Assembly (NCBI RefSeq): GCF_027625995.1
Contig: NZ_CP115396.1
Location: forward strand, 2,418,001-2,482,000
Origin: Hymenobacter yonginensis
GTDB lineage: Bacteria; Bacteroidota; Bacteroidia; Cytophagales; Hymenobacteraceae
Length of the DNA: 64,000 nucleotides
Direction: 5' to 3'
Below, piece after piece: positions 43,455 to 52,175 of this stretch. Made by a program: the position numbers and the translations under genes. The notes beneath the pieces were generated by a model. It saw only the letters and a list, made by a program, of their open reading frames with translations, searched no databases and had not been told where the DNA came from. Positions within the stretch are counted from its first letter, which is position 1. The number at the start of each line of letters is the position of its first letter.

Positions 43455-43991
43455 ATGAAACTGCTCCTGCTTGCCCCGCTCCTGCTCTTGGCCGCCTGCA
43501 CCTCCACCGACCGCGAATCGTCGGGCCAGAGCATGGCCGAAACCATCCCGGACGACCTCAAAAGTGAGCAGTCTACCACCGAAGCCGTGGGCGAAACCGG
43601 CCGCAGCCACGCCTACATCCGGCGCTTCTACCAGCAAAACGGGCAGTACTACGTGGACGTGGACTACGTACAGTTTCTGAGCGGCGAGGCCGCCGTGGCC
43701 GCCGCCCGCCGCAAAGGCGACGCGGCCGTGGACGTGGTGAATGGCGACACCGTGTACTCGGTCTTCAACGACTATTACGTCCTCAACGACAACCCGCAGG
43801 TGCGCACGCTGCGCCTGGCGCCGGCGGCCACGTTCACGTTCTGGCGGGCCGGCGAAAATGGGCTGGAGCGCGTGCCGGCCACTCCGGCCAAACTGCAGGC
43901 CGATGTGCCGAAGGTGCTCACCCTCTCCCCGTTCATCATTGAAACCGAAAATGGCGTGGTGGTGAAGGCCGACGAGCAGTACGTACCGTAG
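43455..43991 (+). CDS. Hypothetical lipoprotein
   Basis: This 178-residue protein has a lipobox LLAAC (Cys15). The mature part starts acidic and Ser-rich, then has HAYIRRFYQQNGQYYVDVDY, GDTVYSVFNDYYVLNDNPQ and FIIETENGVVVKADEQYVP. The repeated Tyr-rich beta strands suggest a small beta-barrel or sandwich. I do not recognise the family; similar proteins appear restricted to Hymenobacter-like bacteria. TACCTTGC just upstream (43444-43451) is a weak -7 candidate. Confidence 0.6.
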   Translation: MKLLLLAPLLLLAACTSTDRESSGQSMAETIPDDLKSEQSTTEAVGETGRSHAYIRRFYQQNGQYYVDVDYVQFLSGEAAVAAARRKGDAAVDVVNGDTVYSVFNDYYVLNDNPQVRTLRLAPAATFTFWRAGENGLERVPATPAKLQADVPKVLTLSPFIIETENGVVVKADEQYVP

Positions 43992-43995
43992 CGCC

Positions 43996-44105
43996 CCGGT
44001 CCGACGCCGGAGGCGTCCGACCGGTTGCCGCCCGCTGACGTTGGGGCGCCATCGCTGCTACGGTGCGCCGCCCCCCCCGGTCGGACTCCTCCGGCGTCGG
44101 ACCGG
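43996..44105. repeat. GC-rich REP-like inverted doublet, family G
   Basis: CCGGTCCGACGCCGGAGG (43996-44013) is exactly inverted at 44088-44105. The left arm region also folds on itself (GACGCC...GGCGTC). It fills the gap between the convergent lipoprotein and amidase genes and may act as a terminator. Confidence 0.7.
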
Positions 44106-44117
44106 AGGCGGCGTCGA

Positions 44118-45755
44118 TTACCCTACAAACGGCGCTTTAAACTCGGGCGCCACGCGCTTTTTGGCGGCTTGCTCGTAGGCGTAGGCCAGGCCCAGTAGCG
44201 GGCCTTCCTGCCAGGCGGCGCCCACAAACGAGAGGCCCACTGGCAGCCCGTACACCTGGCCCATGGGCACCGTCACGTGGGGATAGCCCGCCATGGCGGC
44301 CGGCGACGAGAAGCCGGGGCCGCCGCCCGAGTCGCCGTTGATCAGGTCGATGCAGCGGGCGGGGCTGTTGGTGATGGCCACAATGGCATCGAGCTGGTTG
44401 GCGCGCAGCACGCCGTCGAGGGCGGCGCGGGCGCCTTGCTGCGACTTGCGCAGGGCCGCCTGATACTTGGCGCTGCCCAGGCCTTCCAGCTTCTCGGAAG
44501 CTTCCAGAATCTCCTGCTGGAAGAAAGGCATGGCTTTGGGCTTGTTGCGGGTATTGAAGGCAATGACGTCGGCCAGGGTTTTCACCTCCGCGCCAGCCGT
44601 GGCCAAGTACTTGTTCACGCCGTCCTTGAACTCGTAGAGCAGCACGTCGTATTCGGCCTCGCCCAGCGGGTCGGTCAGCTTCTCCACCTCCACTTCCACC
44701 ACCGTAGCGCCCTGCGCCTTCAGCAGCTCAACGGCCGTTTTGAACAGCGCTATGGCGTCGGAAGCGCCGGTGAGGTGGCTTTTCTCGATGCCCAGCCGCT
44801 TGCCACGCAGGCCGTTGGGCTGCAGGAACGTGGTGTAGTCGGCCGGAATCTTGCCGGTGCTGGATTTGGTGGCGGCATCGGCGGCGTCGGGGCCGGCCAT
44901 GGCGGCCAGCAGCAGGGCGGCATCGTGCACGGAGCGGGCCATGGGGCCGGCCGTGTCTTGGGTGGCCGAAATCGGGATGATGCCGGTGCGGCTCAGCAAC
45001 CCCACCGTGGGCTTCACGCCCACCAGCCCGCAGCACGAAGCCGGCGACACAATGGAGCCATCGGTTTCGGTGCCGACGGCTACCGCGCACAGGTTGGCTG
45101 AGGCCGCCGCACCCGAGCCGGCGCTGCTGCCGCTGGGCGTCCGGTCGAGGATGTAGGGGTTGCGGGTCTGGCCGCCGCGGCTGCTCCAGCCGCTGGTGCT
45201 GCGCGTGGAGCGGAAGTTGGCCCACTCGCTGAGGTTGGTTTTGCCCAGCACCACGGCCCCGGCCTCGCGCAGCTTCTTCACGATAAAGGCATCCTGGGTG
45301 GCCTTGTGGGCCGCCAGCGCCAGTGAGCCGGCGCTGGTGCGCATCTGGTCGGCGGTGTCGATGTTGTCTTTGATCAGCACCGGAATGCCGTGCAGCGAGC
45401 CGCGCAGCTTGCCGGTTTTGCGCTCCTGGTCGAGCTGGTCGGCGATGGTCAGGGCGTCGGGGTTCAGCTCGATAACGGAGTTCAGCCGCGGCCCGGCCTT
45501 GTCGATGGCTTCGATGCGCTTCAGGTACAGCTCGCACAGCGCCCGCGACGAGCGTTGGCCGCTTTTCATCTGCTCCTGCAGCTGCGCCACCGTGGCCTCG
45601 TGCAGCTCAAACGGCGCCACCTCCGGTCCGGCACCGGCCGCCGCACCGGCTTCCGGCACCGCAGACGAAGGCGACGACGAGCACGCCTCCAGCGTGAACG
45701 TGGATAGGGCCAGGCCGGCCAGGGAGCTGTTGCGCAGGAAGAGTCTACGGTTCAT
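44118..45755 (-). CDS. Exported amidase-signature enzyme
   Basis: This 545-residue protein has the amidase triad: Lys129 in VLIKDNID, the cis-Ser in TPSGSSAGSG (about 210-211) and the nucleophile in TDGSIVSPA (Ser234). The N-terminus MNRRLFLRNSSLAGLAL has a twin-arginine-like motif followed by LEAC, so it may be Tat-exported and lipidated. Amidase-signature enzymes hydrolyse amides such as peptides or glutaminyl-tRNA; this exported form is not GatA. It is monocistronic. Confidence 0.87.
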   Translation of the reverse strand: MNRRLFLRNSSLAGLALSTFTLEACSSSPSSAVPEAGAAAGAGPEVAPFELHEATVAQLQEQMKSGQRSSRALCELYLKRIEAIDKAGPRLNSVIELNPDALTIADQLDQERKTGKLRGSLHGIPVLIKDNIDTADQMRTSAGSLALAAHKATQDAFIVKKLREAGAVVLGKTNLSEWANFRSTRSTSGWSSRGGQTRNPYILDRTPSGSSAGSGAAASANLCAVAVGTETDGSIVSPASCCGLVGVKPTVGLLSRTGIIPISATQDTAGPMARSVHDAALLLAAMAGPDAADAATKSSTGKIPADYTTFLQPNGLRGKRLGIEKSHLTGASDAIALFKTAVELLKAQGATVVEVEVEKLTDPLGEAEYDVLLYEFKDGVNKYLATAGAEVKTLADVIAFNTRNKPKAMPFFQQEILEASEKLEGLGSAKYQAALRKSQQGARAALDGVLRANQLDAIVAITNSPARCIDLINGDSGGGPGFSSPAAMAGYPHVTVPMGQVYGLPVGLSFVGAAWQEGPLLGLAYAYEQAAKKRVAPEFKAPFVG

Positions 45756-45827
45756 CGGGAGCAGGGTGCGGAGAAGGTGGTTTTGGTGGGGAAGATAGAA
45801 CAGAATCGGGAGCTGCGGGCGGCAACT

Positions 45828-46001
45828 TCAGTTGGCTGAAGCTTGCCCCGGCTTTGGCTTGTTGCGCTGGCACTTCTCGCCGCAGTATTTCACCTCGTCC
45901 CAGCTGTTGCGCCACTTCTTGCGGTACTCGAAGGGGCGGCCGCAGGTGAGGCAGATTTTGGTGGGCAGGTTGCCCTTGACGAGCTTTTGGGGAACAGGCA
46001 T
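45828..46001 (-). CDS. DUF2256 zinc-ribbon protein
   Basis: This 57-residue basic protein contains KICLTCGRPFEYRKKWRN followed by SWDEVKYCGEKCQRNK. Four cysteines (17, 20, 40, 44) form a treble-clef-like zinc site. This is the DUF2256 family, short proteins often encoded near cryptochrome/photolyase-related genes, with no proven function. The gene is below the usual 60-codon cutoff. It lies 72 nt upstream of the amidase start on the same strand and could be co-transcribed with it. Confidence 0.82.
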   Translation of the reverse strand: MPVPQKLVKGNLPTKICLTCGRPFEYRKKWRNSWDEVKYCGEKCQRNKPKPGQASAN

Positions 46002-46190
46002 AAGGCAGATTCAGGCTGGCAACGTATTGCCCAAACACCGCCCCGCCCCCATTGGTTATGGCCGCCGCTTCATGGAAGCCGGGCCCGCTGCACGGCGCCT
46101 GAGCCAGCACTCCCATAATTCTACACGCCAACAGCCCGCACAACCCCGTATTCGGGTAGGTACATAGTTCACATCAGTTTTTTGATTCAT

Positions 46191-47192
46191 ATGCCCGTAC
46201 GTTCCTTTTTCACAGTGCCTGCCGCCGGCCACATGCGGCACTTTGCGGCGGCCACTCTCCTGCTGGGCGGCCTGCTGACGGCCTCCTGCTCCAACGACGA
46301 TGACGACGACATGGCCACGCCAACCGCCCCCGACTCGGTGGCCTTTACCGTGTCCAACCTCTACCCCGAAGGCGTGCAGTACGACGCCAAAAACAGCCGC
46401 TTCCTGGTTAGCTCCCTCACTACCGGCAACGTGGGCCAGGTGAAAGACGACGGCACCTACAGCGTCTTTGCCCCCGGCGCCGGCGCAGGCATCATTTCGG
46501 CGGTGGGCATGAACCTCGACGACAGCCGCAACCGCCTGCTGGTGGCCTCGTCCAACGGCACGCTGCGCAACGTGGCCAAGCTCGTGAGCTTCAACCGTGA
46601 CAATGGACAGGTGCTGTTTAACACCGACCTAGGCACCCTGCGGAGCGCCCCTAACCACTTCGCCAACGACATTGCCGTGGATAACCAGGGCAACGCCTAC
46701 GTCACCGACAGCTTCGCGCCGGTGATTTACAAGGTTGACCCGCAGGGCGTGGCCTCGGTGTTTCTGGACAACCAGCAGCTGGCCGCGCCGGCCGGGGCTT
46801 TCGGCCTCAACGGCATCGTGTTCCACCCCGACGGCTACCTGCTGGTGGCGAAGTCCGACGAAGGCGCGCTGTTTAAAGTGCCCATCAGCAACCCCACCGG
46901 CTTCACCCGCGTGACCACCACCGGCCTCGACCTGCGCGCCGCCGACGGCCTGCTGCTGCAGGACAACAACACGCTACAGGTAGTGACCAACAGCCAGAGC
47001 AAAGTGTACCGCCTCAGCACCAGCAACAGTTGGGCGGCCGCCACGCTCAACGGCACGTTTGCCACGCTGCCCCAGTACCCCACCACCCTGGCCCGCCGCG
47101 GCGCCGACAGCTACGTGCTGTATGCCAACCTCGACAAGATAATGCAAACCCCGCCGGTGTCGGTGTTTACCATTGGTAAAGTGCGGTTTTAG
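46191..47192 (+). CDS. SMP-30/NHL-like beta-propeller lipoprotein
   Basis: This 333-residue protein has a signal with lipobox LLTASC followed by an acidic stretch (SNDDDDD), a surface-export-like lipoprotein N-terminus. The body has propeller-type repeats: YPEGVQYDAKNSRFLVSSLT, ANDIAVDNQGNAYVTDSF and GLNGIVFHPDGYLLVAKSD. These resemble SMP-30/gluconolactonase/strictosidine-synthase-like six-blade propellers. The substrate is unknown. ATG 46191 was chosen; Met at about residue 15 would also give a good signal peptide. Confidence 0.75.
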   Translation: MPVRSFFTVPAAGHMRHFAAATLLLGGLLTASCSNDDDDDMATPTAPDSVAFTVSNLYPEGVQYDAKNSRFLVSSLTTGNVGQVKDDGTYSVFAPGAGAGIISAVGMNLDDSRNRLLVASSNGTLRNVAKLVSFNRDNGQVLFNTDLGTLRSAPNHFANDIAVDNQGNAYVTDSFAPVIYKVDPQGVASVFLDNQQLAAPAGAFGLNGIVFHPDGYLLVAKSDEGALFKVPISNPTGFTRVTTTGLDLRAADGLLLQDNNTLQVVTNSQSKVYRLSTSNSWAAATLNGTFATLPQYPTTLARRGADSYVLYANLDKIMQTPPVSVFTIGKVRF

Positions 47193-47224
47193 GTACTGAG
47201 CCTTTAGGCAGTCATTCAAGAAAG

Positions 47225-47278
47225 ACCCCATAGAAAAGGGGCGAATCCTACGTAGGATTCGCCCCTTTTCTATGGGGT
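47225..47278. terminator. Perfect 54-bp palindrome without loop, bidirectional terminator
   Basis: Arms 47225-47251 and 47252-47278 are exactly complementary with no spacer. It lies between the convergent propeller and PAS genes and includes AAAAGGGGCGAA and its complement. Confidence 0.85.
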
Positions 47279-47288
47279 GATGGTGCAG

Positions 47289-47837
47289 TTAGAAGGTGTT
47301 GCCGGGAGCGGCTTGGCGGCGCAGCTCTTGCACTTCCCGCTCCAGCTCCAGCGTCCGGAAAGTCACTTTCACTTCCAGATCAGCATAGGCGCGCTCCAGG
47401 TCCTGCTCCCGCTTGCGGAGGGCAAACTCGGTTTCCTTCTGCTCCTGAATATCAGTGCAGGTGCCAAACCATTGCTTGATGCGGCCGTGCTCGTCGAACT
47501 GCGGGCGGGCCTGGCCCAGAAACCAACGGTAGTTGCCGTCCTTGGCTTTGAAGCGGTACTCGATTTCGTAGAAGTCGCCGGTGGCCAGCGAGTGGCCCCA
47601 TACCTGCCGGGCCCGGTCCTGGTCGTCGGGGTGGAGCAGGTTGTTCCACATATCGGGCCCCACGCTGTCGGCCAGGGTGTAGCCCGTGAAATCTATCCAG
47701 CGCTGGTTGAAGTAGGTATGAAAGCCGGTGGGGTCAGTAAACCAGACCAGCTGCGGGATGAAATCAGCGAGAAAGCGCATTTGCTCACTGGTTTGCTGCC
47801 GGAGCTGTTCTTCAGAAAAGATTGGTTCGGTATTCAT
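47289..47837 (-). CDS. Stand-alone PAS domain protein with C-terminal coiled coil
   Basis: This 182-residue protein has a PAS_3/PAC fold (about 20-130: FIPQLVWFTDPTGFHTYFN, WIDFTGYTLAD, LHPDDQDRARQVW, YRWFLGQARP, GTCTDIQEQK). A coiled coil follows (about 135-172), after which the protein ends. There is no histidine kinase, cyclase or DNA-binding output. The coiled coil is where a kinase DHp would normally begin, so this may be a truncated sensor or an adaptor. A 120-residue partner gene lies 12 nt upstream in the same direction. Confidence 0.82.
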   Translation of the reverse strand: MNTEPIFSEEQLRQQTSEQMRFLADFIPQLVWFTDPTGFHTYFNQRWIDFTGYTLADSVGPDMWNNLLHPDDQDRARQVWGHSLATGDFYEIEYRFKAKDGNYRWFLGQARPQFDEHGRIKQWFGTCTDIQEQKETEFALRKREQDLERAYADLEVKVTFRTLELEREVQELRRQAAPGNTF

Positions 47838-47849
47838 GCAACGAAAGGC

Positions 47850-48212
47850 TTAACAGGGCCGGGCCAGCTGGATTTCCATGCCCGACTGAAAGTAGAGGTT
47901 AAGTTGGCTTTGCAGGCCATCGGTAGAGCGCCGCAGGCGGGTGATGAGCGCGCGGGTTTCTTCCTGCAGCATACGCAACTCCAGGTACGGACGATTTAGC
48001 AGCGAGTCGCGCTCCATGGTCCACTGGCCGGAATCCTGCAGCTCGGGGGCCTGCACCTGCACCGTGCCGGGCCGGATGGAGAAGCGCGTGGCCAGGGCCA
48101 GCGAACTATCCGGGGCATTGCGGTTGAGCACCCGGTCGGCCACGCACCAGTCGCCGGTGAGAAACTCCTCGGGTATCTGCTGCAGGTTTACGTCGAATAA
48201 AATATCGGTCAT
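47850..48212 (-). CDS. Hypothetical protein paired with the PAS protein
   Basis: This 120-residue protein has no signal peptide or membrane helix. It begins MTDILFDVNLQQIPEEFLTG, has a beta-rich middle (FSIRPGTVQVQAPELQDSG) and a helical C-terminal half with a Leu/Arg heptad pattern (LRMLQEETRALITRLRRS). I recognise no family. It ends 12 nt before the PAS gene and both are in one orientation, so they very likely form an operon and may interact. TAAATTTG on the minus strand at 48294-48301 is a possible -7 element. Confidence 0.6.
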   Translation of the reverse strand: MTDILFDVNLQQIPEEFLTGDWCVADRVLNRNAPDSSLALATRFSIRPGTVQVQAPELQDSGQWTMERDSLLNRPYLELRMLQEETRALITRLRRSTDGLQSQLNLYFQSGMEIQLARPC

Positions 48213-48382
48213 AGAGCAGAAAATGGGGGCTGAAAGAAGAGACCAGACTTAAGCAGGTAACCTTACCGGCAGGACTCTGTTTTTGCCAAGCCTCAAATTT
48301 AGCAAAGAGTTCAACTACGGCCACTACCTGCAGGCCGTGGCTTGGCGCTTCAGCTGAAAGTAGCGAGGCCGTACGCGGGCTG

Positions 48383-50554
48383 CTACTCCCCTTCGCTGAG
48401 TTTTTTGGCCAGTGGCGCCGGCACCCCGGCACTATTGAGCAGCCCGCTGACCAGCCCCTGCCGCCACAGCGAAAACACGGAGAAGCGCAGCTCCCGCGCA
48501 GAGGTCATGCGGCCCGAGCGCAGCTCCTGCCCGGCCTGGCGCGGGTTGTTGTCGCGCAGAAACAGGCCGTTGACCAGCGTGGTGCCCACCCGCCGCAGCG
48601 CGTCGCGCCGGCCCTGGCGGTTGAGCAGGTCCAGCTTGAGGTTGGTGTAGGACGCCCACATGGTACCCTGGGCCTGCTGGCGGTTTAGCTGCAGCTGGAA
48701 CCGGATGGCACCGATGTCGCCGCTACGGAACCGAATGCCGCGCGTGGGCACCACCATGGGGTTGAGGATGGCCAGCGGTGTGGCTCCAAACGAGCCCGCC
48801 AGGGTGTGCCGCCCCTGGGCATCGAGCAGGTTGGCGCGCACCGCTACGCGGGCGAAGCTGCGGCCCTGCAGCACGCCGGTAGCTTCGCCGGTAAGAGGGC
48901 GGGCAGCACTCATGCGGCGCGGGTCGTTGCTGACGTTGCGGAGCGTAACCCGTAGCTGCCGGATGGCCAGTACGCCGGGCTGGGCGCTACGCGGGGCGCG
49001 GTAACTCATGCGCACCTCGCCGTTCTGGAGGCGCACCCGGCGCACATCTACCCGCACCGGCAGCCTGCCGATGGCCTCCGGCGTCACCACCGAGCGGTTG
49101 GGGTTGATGGGGGGCCGGCCGTCGCTGGTGGTTACCACCCGCACGCGGCCCAACGCAATGGTACTGGCCAGCAGGCTACCGTGGCGGGCCAGCGCAAACA
49201 GATCGAGCCCCTGCACCGCCAGGCGGTCGGCCCGCACCGTTACGTGTGCGGCCTGGTGGCCCTTGCGGCGCGCCATAGCCTCTACCGACATAGTAGGTGA
49301 CACGGCAATGCTGGTGATGGTGAGCTGGTGGGCGCGGGTATCGGCCTGCAGGCTGCCAAACGTGGCGCGGTAGTAGGGCGCGCCCACCTGCAGCCGGCCG
49401 CCGCCGGCACGTAGCTGCCAGGCCCGGGCGTAATACAGGTACTGCGCGGAGCTATAGGTGGCTGCCGTAGGACGGATGTCCGTCCCGACAAGCGTAACCT
49501 GCCGTAGCTCCGGGCGGTGGTCTTCGCCCAGCACCCGCACCTGCCCTTTGGTCACGCGGAACTGCCCGAGCTGAATATCCCTGAAATACGGCGCCAGCAG
49601 CTGATGGGGCGGCGGCGGTGCTACGGCGGGCAGCGTTACGGCCAGCTGCGGCGCCTCCAGCACCAGCGAATCGGCCCGGAACCGGCCGCGGGCTAGCGCG
49701 GCTGCAGCCAGGCCCGCCAGCTGCAGCCGCGGCAGCCACAGTGCCACCCGGGCATCGGGCGTGCGCTGGCTGCTGATGGAGCGCAGCGGCAGCAGCCGCA
49801 CGGAATCGAGCTGCACTTGCTGGCTGGCGGAGGCCAGGTGCAGCTGCCCCACGCGCACTACGTGGCCCGGCACCCGCGCCAGCAGGCCCCGGGCAGTAGC
49901 CGTCAGGGTGCGGGCGTAGGCTATACGGGTGGTGTCAGCGGCGGCGGCGGCGCTCAGCTCTAGGTCGGTGGCGTGTAGCGAAGCTTGGCTGAGCTGCGCC
50001 ACGGCGCGCTGCACGGTGCCATAGCGCAGCTGCGCCCGGCGCACGGCCACCACTCCCAGGCGTACTCCGGGTAGGCCCAGCGGCAGCTGCTCGTAGAGAG
50101 GTCGGGCGGTGTCAGTAGTAGCCGGCAGCCGGGCCAGCCGCAGCCGAACAGAATCCAGCACTAGGCTATCAACGGGCAGCACCTCGCGGCGAACCAACGC
50201 CAGCAGCCCCACGCCCGACACCTGAATTTCTCCGACAGCCAGCCGCAGATCAGGAAGTTGGGCCGTGTCGGCTGTAGCAGTTGGCTGGGTGCGAAGCTGC
50301 ACTGCCCGAGCCGTGACCGTGCGGGCCCAGAGGTGGGTTTCCAGCGCACCGATGCGCAACTCGTAGCGGCCTTTGCTGGCGGTGCGCACCTGCTTTTCGA
50401 GGGTCTGGCGCAGCCACGGGTCGAGCCCGAACAGGAGGAACACCGCTGCCACTAGCACCAGCAGCAGCCCCACGGCGCCCGCCCACCAGCCCCAACCCCG
50501 GCGGGGCGTGGCCGCTACAGGTATGGCAACAGAATCGGTGGCGGGTTGGGACAC
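48383..50554 (-). CDS. AsmA-like inner-membrane-anchored periplasmic protein
   Basis: This 723-residue protein starts with GTG and has one N-terminal transmembrane helix (about 22-43). A long beta-strand-rich region follows (LRLAVGEIQVSGVGLLALVR and similar repeating strands), then a C-terminal block MWASYTNLKLDLLNRQGRRD and NGLFLRDNNPRQ. The layout is that of AsmA/TamB/DUF748-type proteins, which form lipid-transfer grooves between membranes. The family assignment comes from topology and repeats, not a diagnostic motif. It is monocistronic. Confidence 0.65.
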   Translation of the reverse strand: MSQPATDSVAIPVAATPRRGWGWWAGAVGLLLVLVAAVFLLFGLDPWLRQTLEKQVRTASKGRYELRIGALETHLWARTVTARAVQLRTQPTATADTAQLPDLRLAVGEIQVSGVGLLALVRREVLPVDSLVLDSVRLRLARLPATTDTARPLYEQLPLGLPGVRLGVVAVRRAQLRYGTVQRAVAQLSQASLHATDLELSAAAAADTTRIAYARTLTATARGLLARVPGHVVRVGQLHLASASQQVQLDSVRLLPLRSISSQRTPDARVALWLPRLQLAGLAAAALARGRFRADSLVLEAPQLAVTLPAVAPPPPHQLLAPYFRDIQLGQFRVTKGQVRVLGEDHRPELRQVTLVGTDIRPTAATYSSAQYLYYARAWQLRAGGGRLQVGAPYYRATFGSLQADTRAHQLTITSIAVSPTMSVEAMARRKGHQAAHVTVRADRLAVQGLDLFALARHGSLLASTIALGRVRVVTTSDGRPPINPNRSVVTPEAIGRLPVRVDVRRVRLQNGEVRMSYRAPRSAQPGVLAIRQLRVTLRNVSNDPRRMSAARPLTGEATGVLQGRSFARVAVRANLLDAQGRHTLAGSFGATPLAILNPMVVPTRGIRFRSGDIGAIRFQLQLNRQQAQGTMWASYTNLKLDLLNRQGRRDALRRVGTTLVNGLFLRDNNPRQAGQELRSGRMTSARELRFSVFSLWRQGLVSGLLNSAGVPAPLAKKLSEGE

Positions 50555-50835
50555 GAGCGGTTACGTACTGCCACAGCGGCAATTGAGAAGTCAGAAGGCG
50601 TAACCGACCAGGGAGCCACGCGGTTTGTCGTACGCGCCTGCGACTCAGTGTCCGGCAGCCCTGCGCTTACGGTAAATCACCGGATCAGGGCGAAGCTCAC
50701 CCGCAGTTTGCTGGTTTTTACCGGTTAAACCGGCCGGCAATGCGGGAGCCTCGCAACTATCCGGCGCCAAGAGAGTAACAGTAGGCCGGCTGAGGGCCGC
50801 ATGCCCCGCTCATTGTTCTACCCGTTTGTCAACCG

Positions 50836-51402
50836 ATGCTCGCCATAACATCTGTGCTGAACCCGCAAAATGCGGAGCGAATCAACCGCATTATCAAAAG
50901 CCTGGAAACTGAGTTCGGCCTCGACGACGTGCAGGCCACGCCCGATCCGCACCTGACCTACCAGCTGGCGGGGGTGCGCAAGCTCTCGGCCCTCAACCAG
51001 GTGCTGCGCGAGGTGGCCCGCCAAACCGTGCCGTTTCCGGCCTTCACTACCGGGCTGGGGCTGTTTCCGGGGCCAAATCCTGTGATTTATATTCCGGTGC
51101 TACGCTCCGAAGCCCTCAACCGGCTGCACCAGCGCATTATCGAGGCTACCCGGCCGCTGTGTCTGCGCACCGACAAGTTCAGCGGGCCCGACTGCTGGCT
51201 GCCGCACATTTCGCTGGCCCTGCACGATACCACGCCCGAAATGCTGGGGCCGGTGCTGCAGTACCTCAACCACCAGACCTTCAACCTCAAGCTGGCCATC
51301 AACAACCTGACGATCATGCGCAAGGAAGGCGAGCAGTTTCTGCCGGAAAAATCCTTCCACTTCGAAGGCCACAAGCAGGATATAGCCCCTTTACTCTTCT
51401 AA
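50836..51402 (+). CDS. 2H phosphoesterase (LigT/2'-5' RNA ligase-like)
   Basis: This 188-residue protein has the two HxT/S motifs of the 2H superfamily: PHLTYQLAG (His39, Thr41) and PHISLALHD (His124, Ser126). It has a duplicated alpha/beta fold and normal length. Family members cleave cyclic phosphodiesters on RNA or nucleotides; the substrate is unknown. It starts 281 nt downstream of the divergent AsmA-like gene. The large palindrome F starts at its stop codon. Confidence 0.82.
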   Translation: MLAITSVLNPQNAERINRIIKSLETEFGLDDVQATPDPHLTYQLAGVRKLSALNQVLREVARQTVPFPAFTTGLGLFPGPNPVIYIPVLRSEALNRLHQRIIEATRPLCLRTDKFSGPDCWLPHISLALHDTTPEMLGPVLQYLNHQTFNLKLAINNLTIMRKEGEQFLPEKSFHFEGHKQDIAPLLF

Positions 51403-51593
51403 ATCACGGATTTTTGCGGATCAGCCGGATTGCGCGGATTTTGTGGACGGCGCGGTACCACCGTCGTTGCTGACGGCTGAACTTGTCGTTTTGTGATAGT
51501 GGGACCACGAAGCCCTCCGGGCAATTCGTCGCATCACAGCACAGCGTCCACAAAATCCGATCAATCCGGCTAATCCGCAAAAATCCGTGATTA
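51400..51593. repeat. Long terminal-inverted-repeat element, family F
   Basis: A roughly 48-bp left end (51400-51448: AATCACGGATTTTTGCGGAT...) is inverted, with a few mismatches, at 51546-51593. The 97-nt middle shows no ORF of its own but contains a GGTACCA/TGGGACCA pair. The element begins at the stop codon of the 2H phosphoesterase gene. The ends-and-core layout resembles a MITE or large REP doublet. Confidence 0.75.
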
Positions 51594-51630
51594 GCTTTGC
51601 CCACACCAATTCACCTACCGACCTTACCTC

Positions 51631-52095
51631 ATGTACCCAATCGTACTTGCATTGCACTCCTGGAGCCGTTGGCTCGTACTTATTTTCGGGCTGATTGCCA
51701 TCTTCCGCGCCTTCTCGGGCTGGCAGGGCCGCAAGCCTTTCGTAGGTGCCGACAACGGCATGGGCGCCTCCTTTGTGGGCTCCATGCACCTGCAGCTGCT
51801 GCTGGGCCTGATTCTGTACTTCGGCCTGAGCCCATTCGGCGTGAAAGCCTTTGAAACGGCCGGCGGCGCCGTGATGAAAGACCCTACGGGCCGTTTCTGG
51901 GCCGTCGAGCACCTCGTGACGATGGTGCTGGCCGTGGTGGCCGCGCAGGTGGGCCGCACGCTCTCCAAGAAAGCCACCGACCCGGTGCTCAAGCACAAAA
52001 AGGCCTTCATCTGGTTCACGATTGCCTTTATCCTGGTGCTGCTCATGATTCCGTGGGGCATCTGGAACCCGGCCCGCCCGCTGTTCCGCTTCTAG
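51631..52095 (+). CDS. Four-helix membrane protein, cytochrome b561-like pattern
   Basis: This 154-residue protein has four hydrophobic helices. Histidines lie near membrane borders in LHSWSRWLVL, MHLQLLLGL, VEHLVTMVL and KHKKAFIWF, a spacing reminiscent of four-helix di-haem cytochromes. No family was recognised with certainty, and such proteins are usually annotated as hypothetical or cytochrome-b-like in Bacteroidota. It could also be a haem-free permease fragment. It is monocistronic and ends at a strong terminator. Confidence 0.6.
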   Translation: MYPIVLALHSWSRWLVLIFGLIAIFRAFSGWQGRKPFVGADNGMGASFVGSMHLQLLLGLILYFGLSPFGVKAFETAGGAVMKDPTGRFWAVEHLVTMVLAVVAAQVGRTLSKKATDPVLKHKKAFIWFTIAFILVLLMIPWGIWNPARPLFRF

Positions 52096-52109
52096 TGCTC
52101 CGGCTCACC

Positions 52110-52146
52110 AAACGGCCCGCTTATCCTCAGGATAGGCGGGCCGTTT
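52110..52146. terminator. Terminator after the four-helix membrane protein
   Basis: AAACGGCCCGC and GCGGGCCGTTT flank TTATCCT/AGGATAG with one mismatch, followed by TTTT. It also lies at the end of the convergent gene 52176-52568. Confidence 0.85.
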
Positions 52147-52175
52147 TGCGTGCTATGGGCAGTGGCGGCAGTTGC

